A stretch of 64,000 nucleotides of DNA from contig JAMFTG010000151.1 in NCBI GenBank assembly GCA_023974075.1, positions 1 through 64,000 on the forward strand, written 5' to 3'. This document shows, in pieces, positions 20,551 to 32,882 of this stretch. The position numbers and the translations under genes were made by a program. The first letter of the stretch is position 1. The number at the start of each line of letters is the position of its first letter. The notes beneath the pieces are model-generated. The model was not told the DNA's origin and did no database searches. It worked only from the letters and a program-made list of their open reading frames with translations. This stretch comes from Chaenocephalus aceratus (lineage: Eukaryota; Chordata; Actinopteri; Perciformes; Channichthyidae).

Positions 20551-22480
20551 GATAGATGCTGACTGAATCCATGACTAGCAGACGTCTGACTGGTTATAGA
20601 GTTGGTCTCTGTTGTTGGAAAGGGAGAGGACATTCCAGATAAAAAACAAGACATACAGAAACCTGCTCCACCAGAAACCCCTTGCTCAAGGCCGATGTTC
20701 AAGGTTTGTCTTACGAACATAGCTACAGTGTAGCTGTAGAGATTCTATTATGCAAGTTATTGGAATATGATATATTAGATAAATAGATACATCATTTCTA
20801 AGTAGCAGCCAGATGAATGTTATGGATGCTGTTTCAGCAGTTCAGGTGTTTAACAGTCTTATTGCCTGTGGGATGAAACTGTCCCTGAGTCTGGATACCT
20901 GAATTGCAGAAGACGGGTCATTCTACAGAAAAGGTGGAATCCGGGTGATACAAATCTGCTGAAATATATTCCTTCTAAAAACATCTAAAACCTGTTAAAT
21001 AGCAATAACTAACTCTTAACTTGATGAATCCACAAGAAGTAGAGCTTAAAGTATTTTTATTTTTTAAATTATTTTTATACAAAGCTTACTTGTATAGGAA
21101 TGTCACTGGTGTTACGTGTTACCAGGAAGAAGAGTAACACCAGTGACAATTTGGAGAAAACACTACCATTTTAACAAAATGGCTGCCATGTGTCAGACCA
21201 AATGTGGCTTCAGTCAATATCAAAATCGTTTAACTCTTCAATACAATACATTTTCCCATTCAAATGTTCACCCCTAGGGCTATGCAATGAGTAACACTAA
21301 TGACAGACTTGAAAGACACATGTAACATTTGAAGAGAAAATGACACCTTTAACAAACAAAGTAAGAAGTATCTGACGTATGTCTTTGTCCACTGCCTCAA
21401 ATGATCTCTTGATACAGGAGGCACTTCAGAGACAGTACATTACTTCAAAATAAATGCGTTTTGTGTAGCAGTAACACCAATGACGTCATTTTGGGTGACT
21501 GACATTTATTTGATATTATTAATAATAATTTTGCGGGTTTTTTTTACCATTTCAGTGTTAGCCTATATTTAATGCTTGTAATGTTATCTAAATATAAATT
21601 AGATTTATTTATTGAAAAATAAATTAAAACTATAGGCTCCACTTCCATGTATGATCAAAGTGACAAGGCAGTTCCTTGAACTTGACATTTTAAATAAATT
21701 GCAATTTACGTATAAAACCATTTTTTACTTATTTTTTATTTAGTACCATTGCAAAGACAATCTCTATTTATTCAACATATATAATGAATGTGAGTATTAG
21801 GTCAACGTCATGTATTTTGGTGTCTGCAAAAGTAAGTGACAGCACTTCCACCTTCTCTGTAGAATGACCCAGATGCATAAATGAGCATTGGCAGGATTCT
21901 TTGTCCTGAAGATCACCATACTAAAACCTTTCACTGAACACCCAAAACAACAGAGAGACAGTCAATAACTGAGTAAGCATGTAATCATTCTGCTTCGTTT
22001 GTATTATTGTTGGATTAGAAACCTTGATGCATACTTCTGCTTCTAGTCTAAGAAGAGGTGGTGATATGATAATCTTAAACTATTCATGCAGAGGTAGGAT
22101 TGCCATGCATGATTTGTAGGACATGAACATTTACCCAACACAACACTTTAAAAACAGTGTTTGGTTGCACGTTAAATAGTTTAAAACACTGGCTTCTTAC
22201 AGCTCCTTTCATTCTTCGAAAACCAGTTGCTTCACATTTTTAAAACACTAGATGGTAGCTGTTACGACCCTGGGTCGTTATGTTATTTGTGTGCAGATAT
22301 TTCTTCCTCCTCCTGTGTCTGCGTGGCTGCGTGTGAGTAAGCAGGCGGTGTCCGGTAGCTGATTGGCTGCCCTCGACAGGCTGATTGGTCCACCTGAGGA
22401 GACGGGAGCGTTTAAGCTGCAGCCGTGCAGTTCCTCGGCCCTCTCTCTGACTCGACTTTTCCTACTCCCAACACTGTTGC

Positions 22481-22516
<36 letters not shown>

Positions 22517-23079
22517 GTCCTGTTGTGCTGTGGGTGCACTTATACCGTACACCGGTCATCTTGCTTGTTTTGAAACCTCAGAAATAGAAGCTACTTTAAC
22601 CTGTCCTTGTGGACACGCTTTAATTTGCACAGGAGTGTGTAACCCTTTTCTTTTGGTTAATTCTCGTTTTCTCTCTAGAGTTCTAAGTATTGGCGATTCA
22701 TGTGTGGCCCGGGGCTTGACTTGACACCCATGTGTAACTTCTTTTGTCTTAGCTAAGCTCAAAGTCATTTTTTATCGTGCAAAATGTTTATATGCTTCAT
22801 ACTTGCAATGCTGCAGTTCACTAATGCTCCTGTGTATCGGGTATGAATCTGAAAATTAACCAAAAAGCGCCCCTTTAATATTCTATATACTCAAAGAAAG
22901 TAATCAGGTTACATTTCTTTTATATTTTGATGCACAGATTAGGTTCAATATTTGTATTTTAATATTTGTGTATAGGTAATACATTTTAAAGTAACCCTCC
23001 CAACCCTGAAATTAGAAATTGCATCAAGCATCTGATGCAGAGCTGAGATGGACTGATAAAAACAAAATGTATTCCTCAC
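20551..23079. other. Copy B upstream region, no gene
   Basis: Collinear with 3953-6470, including the hairpin (about 21103-21148) and the LTR-like TGTTACGACCC segment at about 22260. The TA microsatellite is longer here (22482-22513). Confidence 0.6.
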
Positions 23080-23220
23080 CTGATGGACGGATGAAGTGGC
23101 GATGGTGGCTTTGATTACATCCTTGGAAGTACTGGAACATGAGGAGTAAACTGGAGAGCTTCCAACTGATGTCAGAAAATGAAGATTTTCATTAAGAACC
23201 GGTCGGAGATTTGATATTTG
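23080..23220 (-). CDS. Unrecognised 47-codon exon-like block (copy B)
   Basis: Same 141-base open block, acceptor and donor as 6471-6611, with the same 47 residues. I do not recognise the product. Identity between copies A and B may only reflect recent duplication, not selection. Confidence 0.38.
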
Positions 23221-23306
23221 CTGAGACACAGAAGGAACACATCCTCTTCACAAACCAACATTGAACTTCTTGTTTCAATATGTACCTGTTAGGTTAGGTA
23301 CATTAT

Positions 23307-24600
23307 CAGGGCTGCCCCTGGCCAACTTGGGGCCCCAAGCGGCATTGTGAGATGAGCTCCCCCCCCCCAACCGACAGGAGTGAAACATTTATTTTTGGAA
23401 ACAAAGTAGGCTACTTTGCAAATATAATTCCTGTTTATTATTATTATCAACACAGTTACTTTTTTATACAGTGAGGTAAATGGTAAATGTCCATGGATGT
23501 TGTTCAGTTTACAGGTGAATACGTCTGCATTTCCTGCCAAATACTAGCCTCAAAAACATTAAAATATAATTAATGCAAATAAACTACTTCTACTACTAAT
23601 AACAATAATCATAATCAATTCAATTATATAAATACTATATTATTTTATTATAATATAGTTGTAATATAGTCAAGACAAAACATGCTTATGTCATGCTCAA
23701 AAACTGATATTTCTTAAATATGTATTCTAGTTCCCTCTGTCAGCAATGTATCAACAACTACACACATTTCTGTCAGTATTTCTCTGTGTTGTGGTTGACA
23801 TGATGATGACTGTTAGGAGTTAAGGGGAGAGGCTGAGCGTCACCATGAAATGTGCAAATTGACATAAAAATGAATAAGAGGGGAACAAATGCTCCATGTT
23901 TTTTAAGCTGTAAACTTTAACTGTTATGTAAGCCAACTAGACAGACAGTGTATCACTCTTCCTCCTGTACATCAGCAGATCAAAGGCATCACATACTTGA
24001 ATGAATGTTAAATAAAGACTGCTGGAAATAACTGCATCTCCATTAGCCTGTATGCTCTGCAGAGACTGCCTTCTTCATGTCGTGAATTGCAGCTGATGTT
24101 TTAATATGGCAATTTGACTTTTACAACATTTGCAAGTTGTACATTTGACTAATACAATAACCCACCTTCGGGTAATGCTCTAGTTTCTTCAAGTTTTGTT
24201 TTTTTCCCTCTTGTTTGCGCCGGACTGAAACTGTCTTTTCACCGACATCTCTTCACCTGCACTAGTGGCCGTATCAAAGCCGTGATTGGTCAGATGTCGA
24301 TTCATTGCAACGGTGTCGGGTTACAGACGTGCTCCCCTTGTCACCTTTCACTCTCGCGGGGGGGGGGGAACTGAGCAGAGAACTGCGCACAGCAGCTGAA
24401 GCCCTCTGGGCGTGGCCCCCTGCTCAAGGCCGGCCCCATGCAGGCTGCGTGATTGGCCTGTAGGGAGGGGCAGCCCTGCACATTATACGGATTATACAGA
24501 TACTACAGATCTGAAAACATGTGACGGTTTGCAGGCAGGTATAAACCCCAGGGCGTCCAGGGGTCCGGCATTTCATTGATAGTGGCCCGTCTAAAACTTA
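23307..24600. other. Copy B of the CAGGGC element and promoter-like end
   Basis: Matches 6698-7838. It includes about 160 bases (from about 24379 to 24530) that copy A lacks, and the same TATAAA box at about 24540. The homology to A stops after CTAAAACTTAA. Confidence 0.55.
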
Positions 24601-25848
24601 AGGCTTTTTATACAGAATCAGAATAACTATTATTGCCATACGTTCACACATACTAGGAATTTGCTTTGGTATCTGAGCTGCGAACATAAACAATCTAAGA
24701 AACTAAGTTGCAAAAGTAGGTCAAAAAATGAAATGTATAAGGACAATGAAAAATAAGTATTTTTAAGAAACAATTTAGCATTAATAAATGTTTGTGTCAG
24801 TGTGATTTGGGGGTCCCGGGCCTTCTTGATGAGGCCGGTTGGGGAAGAAACCTTTCAGGTGGAGAGAGGTTTTGGTTCTGATGGACCGACGTCTCCTGCC
24901 AGAGGGCAGAACAGTTCCTTGGCTGTAGCTGCAGGGTACAGATTTGAGCTGATAGCAGGTTTTATTCTCAGCTGAAACATTGGCAAAGCAAGGCAAGTTT
25001 ATTTATATATCACCTTTCAACACAAGGCAATTCAAACTGCTTTATAACAATGAAAGACATTAAGAAAATGCCATTTAAAAACAGTCATTAAAAAGCAAAG
25101 TTAACTAAATAAACATTAAAGTAGTTAATATAGTTCAATTAAAAGCAGCGGCAAAAAGAAAAGTCTTCAAAATGTAACATTTAAAAATAGTGAGAGTTGC
25201 AGCTGTAGAAGTTGTCGATACTTCTTAATACATGCATGTGTGTATGTACAAGGAATACACAATGCATAGGCAAGTGGTGGCTTTATGTATGACCACAGCA
25301 TGTACAGTGAACATGTACGCTGCATGCCGACTAACAACTGAATGCCTATTACCTTAACACGTCACCGGGTGGCGCACCAGCTATGGTGGCCTGCCAAGGA
25401 CAAACTTAATCATATGACAATGATCCACAGCAGCAGACCTTCATGTTTGTAGTTTGTTCCAGATATTTGGAGCATAATAACCGGTTTGAACTCTACGATT
25501 GAAGAGGGAGGGAGAACAATACAGACTGTGTGAGGCCTAGTAGCAAGTTCTGCAGATATTGTTTCTTAGTTTCTGAAGTAAACTGTTATTTACAGTTTGT
25601 GCCCTCTCAAGAGGTCCATCAAGACAAACACAAATAACCTGTAGAACCAGGTAAGACCTTTGAAGGAAGCAGCTGCCGTAGAGGGAATACACACATGTAA
25701 ATGTTAAACACACAGCCCTTTAAGATGGACAAGAAGTACATACTGTCATGTAAGTAGGCCTAGTTGCTGTGCATTAGTTATGATGATGGTAGATATAATG
25801 ATATATCATCTGGTTTGGGAATGGGACATTTATAGTGATAATAATAAT
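24601..25848 (-). other. LINE 3' remnants and unassigned sequence
   Basis: 24606-25000 looks like the minus-strand 3' part of a fish LINE: AGAATCAGAATAACTATTAT and a TTTTGGTTCTGATGGACCGAC stretch related to the minisatellite unit at 44370 and 58590. 24990-25060 carries the common GCAAGGCAAGTTTATTTATA tail repeat of fish genomes. The rest, to 25848, has no gene that I can see. Confidence 0.4.
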
Positions 25849-26599
25849 CAGGGCCGCCCCTAGCCAACTTGGGGCCCCAAGCGACATTGTGAGATGAGCC
25901 CCCCCCCCCCAACCGACAGGAGTGACATTTTTTTTTTTGGAAACAAAGTTGACTACTTTGCAAATATAATTCCTGTTTATTATTATTATCAACAGTTACT
26001 TTTTTATACAGTGAGGTAAATGGTAAATGTGCATGTATGTTGTTCAGTATGCGTTTACAGGTGAATACGTCTGCATTTCCTGCCAAATACTAGACTCAAA
26101 AACATAAAAATATAATTAATGCAAATAAACTACTTCTGCTAATAATAATAATAATCATAAATTCCATAATATAAATACTATATTATTTTATTATAATATA
26201 GTTGTAATATAGTCAAGACAAAACATGCTTATGTCATGCTCAAAAACTGATATTTCTTAAATCTGTATTCTAGTTCCCTCTGTCAGCAATGTATCAACAA
26301 CTACACACATTTCTGTCAGTATTTCTCTGTGTTGTGGTCGACATGATTATGACTGTTAGGAGTTAAGGGGAGAGGCTGAGTGTCACCATGAAATGTGCAA
26401 ATTGACATAAAAATGAATAAGAGGGGAACAAATGCTCCATGTTTTTTAAGCTGTAAACTTTAACTGGTATGTAAGCCAACTAGACAGACAGTGTATCTCT
26501 CTTCCTCCTGTACATCAGCAGATAAAAGGCATCACATACTTGAATGAATGTTAAATAAAGAATGCTGGCAATAACTGCATCTCCATTAGCCTGTATGCT
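25849..26599 (+). mobile_element. Free-standing copy of the CAGGGC element
   Basis: Begins CAGGGCCGCCCCTAGCC and ends after GTATGCTCT, collinear with 6698-7448 but with unrelated flanks. This defines the unit as a separate mobile or duplicated piece of 751 bp. No frame of its own is evident. Confidence 0.45.
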
Positions 26600-26967
26600 C
26601 TAACAGTGTGGGCATGTGTAGGTGTGTATGTGTACGTGTAGCTGTGTTTGTATGTAACTGTACCAACGAACTATACAATAAAACTACACTGTAGGTCATT
26701 GTGTGTAGGTGTACTTGCACAATAAAAAAAAACGGAAACATAGGTAACATTTGACTCCAACTGGGGCAGATTTATTTCAAACATTTTACCAACACACTAT
26801 AGGCATGTAAAAACAAACATTTTACCAATGTACTATACAATAAAACCACACTGTAGGTTTGTAAAAACAACAAATATTTTACCAACACACTATACAATAA
26901 AATCACACTAGGTATATAAAAACAACAAGTATTTTTTTTTTAAATAAACACTCGCAAAATGTTATAC

Positions 26968-27295
26968 CTACCTGAACTTTATACCTACCTGAATGTTCCA
27001 GTATTTAGGTCGTGCCACTCCCTGAAACAGTTCCTTTTGACAGTGAAGCACAGAGGGACCTGTCACTTCCTGCAGTACACAGGTGTCTTCACCCTTTTGA
27101 GTCCAGCATCTAGGCACCTCCTGCAGTTGTTCCTGACCTTGGTGGCATCTTCCCCATAATACTCGGGCATGCATGTGGGTGGTGGAGGGGTGGTGGAGGT
27201 GCAGTGCCTTCAGCAAACTCCAACAATTCTGCAGCAAGCTGCTCCCTGAAAGTCTTCTGGGTGTGTTGCTTTGTCCTGCTGGGGTCACACCTCAT
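26968..27295 (-). pseudogene. piggyBac-type transposase C-terminal exon (copy 1, frameshifted)
   Basis: Same exon as the open one at 56114-56413, but with extra bases in the CCACCCCTCCACCACC region (about 27180-27195) that change the frame. The N-terminal side reads MRCDPSRTKQHTQKTFREQL in one frame; the cysteine-rich zinc ribbon continues in another. In piggyBac transposases this domain binds DNA and chromatin at the C-terminus. It is not functional on its own. Confidence 0.65.
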
Positions 27296-27574
27296 CTAAC
27301 AAATGTGGAAACACAAAGAGAATAGATTAATTCACTGGCTTATACTTATAGGATAATATTGGACTATAAATGAATAATATTACACCAAATAAATAAGTAA
27401 ACACATGTATATTCATTCACTGGCCATTCATTTAGAAAATGTAACTCCAAAAAGACAAGTAACACTATTTAGCATTTTGCCTAATCATTCCTGTAGCTTC
27501 TTGGCTAAGCTAGCACTGTGACGCAGTTTCACCAAACACATAAGTAATATATAAAAACAGAGAGATTACATACC

Positions 27575-27690
27575 TTTCCCGTGGTGGAGGTTCAACATCC
27601 GAGTCACTACTGTCCTGATCCAGGTCTGGCTGGAGGAGATCTTCATCATCCGACGAAGAGTCATCTGGTATGATCATAGCTATCGTCAGC
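27575..27690 (-). pseudogene. Acidic N-terminal exon of the piggyBac-type transposase
   Basis: On the minus strand, IIPDDSSSDDEDLLQPDLD continues with further acidic residues up to PPPRER and the donor GTATGT. An acidic N-terminus before the DDE core is usual for piggyBac-derived proteins. The upstream frame (TTEQELEML) is one step out, so it is probably broken. It also lies in copy 2 at about 56698-56790. Confidence 0.5.
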
Positions 27691-28517
27691 TAGCATCTCT
27701 AGCTCCTGCTCTGTGGTGAAGCTCTCCCTTCTGGCTGCGTAATGCGTAATGGAGCCGGAGCGGGCTTAGTTTATACTACGCAGGATCATATCTTTGGAAC
27801 CCATTGGTCGATTTGGGTGATTGACACCTTTTCTGAACCGTTAGAGCCAATAGAATCGAGTGACAGTTAGTAAGTCCCGCTAAACACTTACGTCAAGTCG
27901 AGAGAGGTTTGCGTAAACAACACGTGAGACAGCGTTAGCTCGGGACTGCGACATTTTAAACCTACTCTGCTGCCATGAATGTAATGATAGATTATCAGGA
28001 ACAATTCTAAAGTGTCTAAGAGACATTGGATTAACTTTAAACAGCATTTGTATTCCCTTGAACACGAGCTTTGATCACAAAACAGCAACGGTAAGACATA
28101 ATTATTGTTATGGTTTTGAAAACTGCTGTTTTTCTTCTTCTCTGTTCTGGCTGCTAGCTCAGTAAATGTGTGTCCTACAGTGATGATACTTATAACCAAA
28201 TAATCTGTGGAGTATCAGCTTTCAGATAATATGTAGTTTGTGCAGAAAATATTAAATTTTAAAGATCGTTTTTGTTAGTTAGCACCGGAAGTAGCATCTG
28301 CCCGTTTTAGCTAAGGGCTAATGCTAACGCTTCTTGTGAGACTTGTGTTTTGTTTCTGTAAAAATGGTTCGTATTGTCAGTTAGCTGAGATTCTTCTCGT
28401 TAATATGGTATAACACATTAATAGGTTTTTAAATATTAAGATGCCCTGAGACACAGTGTTGTGAAAAAAAAAAACAGGGTCCCCTGTCGGCGGGGACCTT
28501 CGGGCTTAACAGGTTAA

Positions 28518-28935
28518 AGCCCTGTTTTGTCTGTGTTAAAACAAATCAAATGAAATAAAGAAAATGCAATAAAAGGGATAGAAGAGAGCGGCGGCTGGGA
28601 TAAAACCTGTACTCCTGCCCCCCCCGAGTGTGTCTGAGGCTGTGTCCCACAACATCTGGTAAAAGACCTAAAGACCTGGTAAGTGGGTTAAAAACATCCG
28701 GCTAAAAGTACAGAGGTTGACTTTGTTTAAAATCGGCATGCAGGTAAAATGTGTGTGAACAAAATAAATGATAAATAAATATATAAAAGTGCTGTTAATA
28801 AAAACCACATCAACCCAAATGCAAAAATATGTAAAATATAAAATACACACGGGTTAGTAGGCACACGTCGGTCCATGTCTTTAAAAGAATGAAGGCCTTA
28901 TGGCACTCCTTGATCCGATAAAAGCCAGGCTCACA
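28518..28935. other. Unassigned sequence
   Basis: AT-rich, with no gene or recognisable element end. Confidence 0.4.
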
Positions 28936-29179
28936 AATGTAATAATTGCATGTTTTCACAGCTCATAGGATATGCGGAGTCGGGTCGGTTTGCGGAACTA
29001 ATTGGCAATATGTGCTGCAGGTCTCTCTTGAAAAAGAGATCTATGATCTCAATGGGACCAAACTGATTAAATAAAGGTTTGAAATGAAATGAATGTGCGG
29101 ATGGCGGGGAGGCTTCGGTATTGCGCGTCGCGGATCTTGAAAATCAGACTCTGCTCAAGGTATTGCTAAAACTCTCTAG

Positions 29180-29239
<60 letters not shown>

Positions 29240-29267
29240 ACACAGAGAGAAAAATCTATATACCATA
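28936..29267. repeat. Intron-3 block of the slc5a7-like locus (copy C)
   Basis: Matches 530-701 of copy A (CATGTTTTCACWGCTCATAGG, GGTATTGCGCGTC). It is interrupted by a LINE 3' tail (about 29010-29095: CAGGTCTCTCTTGAAAAAGAG ending in GAAATGAAATGAA) and extended by a TG microsatellite (29184-29238). It stops at TACCATA, next to the exon 3 donor position, where the ZBED hAT inserted. Confidence 0.6.
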
Positions 29268-29468
29268 TAGGGCTGGGCGATAAATCGATTTTATCGATTA
29301 ACTCGAGTGTGTAGTTCACGTCGACTTGTTTAAATGAAAATCGGTTTTCTCTTCAACATCCGCCAACGCTTCCCTCTGGGCTCCCGTAGTTCGGAATGGG
29401 CTGAGCCTCAGCCCTCCCCCCGCACAGTGCATGCATTTAGCAAATAGAGTGATACACAAACAACATGA

Positions 29469-29680
29469 CAACGAGCAGGGAAGAACTTGTTCCAAAGAAA
29501 GGCACGGTGTCATCCGTTATTTGAAATTGGTTTGCGTTCGCGAGGTCAGATTTAGACCAGACAACACCCCGCTGCAAAGTATGTTTGAAGTCTGTTGCTA
29601 GCAAAGGCAGCTGTATGACAAATGTACTGCAGCAAACAAAAGCATCCTGCTGAATGGGAGAAATGTTGCGCGCAGCGGAA
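29469..29680 (+). pseudogene. BED zinc finger of the ZBED-type hAT transposase
   Basis: Starting at ATG 29469, the frame shows WFAFARSDLDQTTPRCKVC, followed by LKSVASKG and, after a frame change near 29650, AEWEKC. The C-x2-C pair and aromatic start are those of a BED finger, the DNA-binding domain at the N-terminus of these transposases. There is a TGA just before the tryptophan and another before the frame change, so it is dead. Confidence 0.7.
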
Positions 29681-30096
29681 TGAAAAAGACCGTAGCACTA
29701 CAAGCACCTCAGTCCAAAATACAGTCTACCGTAACACAGACATTTTCAAACTACATCCCATATGACAACAATTCGGCCCGCTGGAAAGCCATTACAGATG
29801 CGATCGGTACGTATATAGCAAAGGATATGGTGCCAATATATACGGTGGAAAAGCCGGGGTTTATTAACATGATTAAAGTTTTGGACCCCAGGTATGTGTT
29901 ACCAAGCCGAAAGTTATTCTCCGAAGTTGCCTTGCCTCAGCTATATAATAGCACAAGACAACGGGTTGCAAAGGAGTTGGAAGAGGTGTCCTTTTATTCT
30001 GCCACCACAGATTTATGATCGAGTCGGACAATGCAGCCATATATGAGTCTTACTGTGCACTTTATTAACAACGACTGGACTCTGCGGAGCGTCTGC
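29680..30096 (+). pseudogene. hAT (ZBED-type) transposase, N-terminal half of the core
   Basis: The frame is open from 29680 to 30018 and reads WKAITDAIGTYIAKDMVPIY, EKPGFINMIKVLDPRYVLPS, then a helical stretch to SATTDL. These are conserved segments leading to the first catalytic aspartate of ZBED-like hAT transposases. After the TGA at 30016-30018 the same frame carries on with MQPYMSLTVHFINNDW and breaks off at the solo LTR (30101). Its continuation is at 31691. Confidence 0.85.
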
Positions 30097-30100
30097 CTCC

Positions 30101-31686
30101 TGTTGAGAGCTTCATAGTATGTTGAATACTTAAAACGAAAGTTAGTTATTATCAAATATAATCAATTATATTCTTGTATAACCCACAATGAAAATGCTTC
30201 ATATTTTAGGTTTTTCTATATTTAAAGCATAAACAAAACACAAGTGGTTTGTTAAGTTGAGTGTAAGACCTATAATGATGTATGCCTTACTCTCTGATAA
30301 GAGAGCAGGCAGTTTCTTCACTCTCCTCTCACAGCAGGGAGGGGGGCTCCTGACTTAAGGAGAAACACATTGAGGCCTCAAAAAGGTGGTTATGTCATAG
30401 CCATAGAATATGTCTGGTCATGTCCCTTTTTACACAAACATGGGAAGGTGTGTCTTATGCCATAAGCTATGGAACATGTCTGGTCATGTCCAGCCCTGTA
30501 CATCAGAGGCCATGCCCAGTGTGTTTCATTGGTTGGGTATGAAGGAGGTGTTTTTGGGGTTTTCTATCCTGTTATTTGAGCATAAAGGGACTGGCTTTTT
30601 GGAGGGAGCGAGAGAGAGAGGGGGGGGTGCCCCTGGTATACTCTCTCCCGGTAGGCTCTGGCCCTCAGAGCTGGGTTAATAGCTCTCGGTAAGGTTCTCT
30701 CAAACTTGGTAAATATCTCTTGATTTTCTTCATTGAAAGCTGAGTGAATTTCTTGGTTGAAATGCTGAGTGAATTTCTTTGAATGCTGAGTGCATTTCTT
30801 TGTTTGCTGAGTGGAATGATTTGATGGGAGATGTGTTTGTGAGTATTAGTACCCGCCACCTGTGAGGACCTTCCTCCGAATTCATGCGGATAGGAATGGC
30901 TTTTTGAATGTTTGTACCCGCCATCTGTGTCGGGAAAAAGTGTATGAGTATTAGTACCCGCCACCTGTGAGGACCTTCCTCCGAATTCATGCAGATAGGA
31001 ATGTGTTTGTGAATGTTAGTACCCACCATCTGTGACGGAAAAAAGGTATGGAATTGATGTGAATTGATTTGGTGAATGAGAAGTTGAATGTGCTTTTTAT
31101 TATCACCGGTTTTTTTATGAGGAAATGCCTCTAAATTCTATCGGGAGATTTTTAAATGTCACAACTGAATTGGGCAGTTGAAGTGAAACATTTTGGTAAT
31201 AAATGTAAGACTGTGAATTAAAGTTTCATATTTGAACATGATCACAGCATCATTTTTTTTAGTATGATTATAATATTGTACAGAGAGAAGGTAAAAACCC
31301 TGTATTAGTTTAGACCTATTTTTCTTCAAATAAACTGATCCCACCTTTTGGACTGGGACAACTTAAAGGACATCTGTGCTCTCCTCTCCTGCTTCAAAGG
31401 TAAGATTGCACTCTGCCACACTCATGTTTAGGTAGGAACACACCTCATTTACTGATACCCAAATCCTTCGGGATCCCTTATACAGATTTAAAAGAGTTGT
31501 CTGAATGGAAACAGCAGTTAATTGAACCTGGTTCTTCGGGGAGTTAATAGAGGTGAGATCTTGCTGACGTTGGTGGATCTGAGCCAAGCAGTAAACTTAC
31601 ATAGACTCAATAACTTCGGTCAGGTCAATTAGTAGGTCAGAGTAATTTACCGGAATAAATTATCAGGACCTCACCGACTCTAAACA
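30101..31686 (+). mobile_element. Solo LTR, 1586 bp, with 4-bp target duplication CTCC
   Basis: Begins TGTTGAGAGC, ends CTCTAAACA, and is flanked by CTCC at 30097-30100 and 31687-31690. The interrupted transposase reading frame resumes exactly after it. It has a possible TATA-like CATAAAGGG near 30580, AATAAA at about 31328, and an internal 105-bp tandem duplication (30841-30945 and 30946-31049, with GTACCCGCCACCTGTGAGGA). The family is not determined; its 3' part recurs at 16970-17451. Confidence 0.9.
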
Positions 31687-31882
31687 CTCCAAACGGCATA
31701 CTTTCCAGAGGACCACACAGGTGAAATTATGGGGCTAAAAGATGCCCTAAACTCATGGAACCTTGCCGAAGACCGACTCATTTGCATGACTACTGACAGC
31801 GGCAGCAACATGATTAAAGCTCTGAAGGACAATGCGTGGCTCAACCTCCAGTGCTTTGGACACAGATTGCACAATGCTATCG
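31687..31882 (+). pseudogene. hAT (ZBED-type) transposase, exon before the intron
   Basis: Reads QTAYFPEDHTGEIMGLKDAL, MTTDSGSNMIKALKDN and CFGHRLHNAI, which contain the second catalytic acidic segment of hAT (DSGSNM) and the conserved C-x2-H region. The donor is G/GTAAGT at 31882/31883. The intron (31883-32388) includes a TG microsatellite (32229-32280) and ends TTTACTACAG. Phase and family alignment are preserved across it. Confidence 0.85.
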
Positions 31883-32227
31883 GTAAGTAAGTCTCATGGC
31901 TATGCATCAAGTTGTGGAAATTGCGTGAAGAATGAGGCAAAACTATTTATCATGTTGACCACGCAAGTGCGTGAGGCGTTTATTTCTGTGACATGAAAGA
32001 CATACCGCTCATCTTAAAGGGGCCGTGGTCACGTAACAGCTAAACGTACAACATCACGACTGTGCATATAAAACATGAAACACAACACACTGAAAGATGA
32101 TGGTGAATTATGAATCTCACATGCACTACAAAGTGACATTTTTCCCATTCGCAAGACAGTCTAATTAATGCATTATATCAAGCCAATATTTTGAATAAAT
32201 AAATATCTAATCATAATGGTATACATG

Positions 32228-32283
<56 letters not shown>

Positions 32284-32388
32284 TTTGTGCAATAATGTTT
32301 TACAGAAATTGAATCAAGACAAGTTTGTGAATGTAGTGGTATGTTCCACTAAAATGTGTTTTGATTATGTATTCTTCATTTACTACAG

Positions 32389-32882
32389 ATAATGGTGTGA
32401 AGGACCCACGGATGGATCGTGCTATTGGGGTATGTAAAAAGGCTGTGTCTGCCTTTTCTTACAGCTGTAAAAAAAGAAGAGACATGAGTGAAGTACAGGA
32501 AGAGCTTGGTCTACCCACTCATCAGCTGATAACAGAGTCCCCGACCAGATGGGGTTCAAGCCAAAGAATGATTGAGAGATTTCTCGAACAGGAGAAGGCT
32601 GTAGTCCGTGTCCTGGGTTCGGACAAGAAAAGTCGCCATCGTGTGCTCACTTGGCAAGATCTGGATGTGTTGGAGTCGATACATAAAGCTGTAAAACCAC
32701 TCCAAGAATTCACTGATGCACTCTCCGGGGAGTCTTATGTTAGTGTTTCATACATCAAACCAGTGCTCCATCTGTTCAAAACCAGTCTCCTACAGCCAGA
32801 GGAGGAAGACGCAGAACTCACGAAAACAATAAAAAGAAAAATAATGCGGTACCTTGACGACAAATACAGCGACCCTGTAAAA
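32389..32882 (+). pseudogene. hAT (ZBED-type) transposase, exon after the intron
   Basis: Open for about 165 codons: GVKDPRMDRAIGVCKKAVSA, the TESPTRWGSSQRMIERFLEQ motif with the RW pair that is nearly universal in hAT transposases, and LQEFTDALSGESYVSVSY. It is cut at DKYSDPVK by the small hAT element. The coding sense resumes at 33989 after the TSD copy. No stop codon occurs in this exon, so its decay comes from the insertion. Confidence 0.9.

Larger units (their letters stand above)
26600..28517 (-). mobile_element. piggyBac-like derivative with deleted core (copy 1)
   Basis: The right end is TTAA (28514-28517), preceded by CGGGCTTAACAGG and a GGTCCCC/GGGGACC hairpin. Minus-strand coding pieces are an acidic N-terminal exon (about 27575-27690) and a cysteine-rich C-terminal exon (26968-27295). 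The catalytic DDE core is missing. About three 60-bp repeats with TTTTACCAACACACTATACA lie at 26776-26935. A second copy lies at 55989-57626. The left end is not clearly defined. Confidence 0.6.

Noticed and set aside
20526..20720. 64-codon minus-strand frame before the transporter exon (also at 3928 and 51207)
   Set aside because: It lies in the 5' non-coding side of exon 1 and crosses an acceptor-like site; it changes by small differences between copies and has no recognisable domain.
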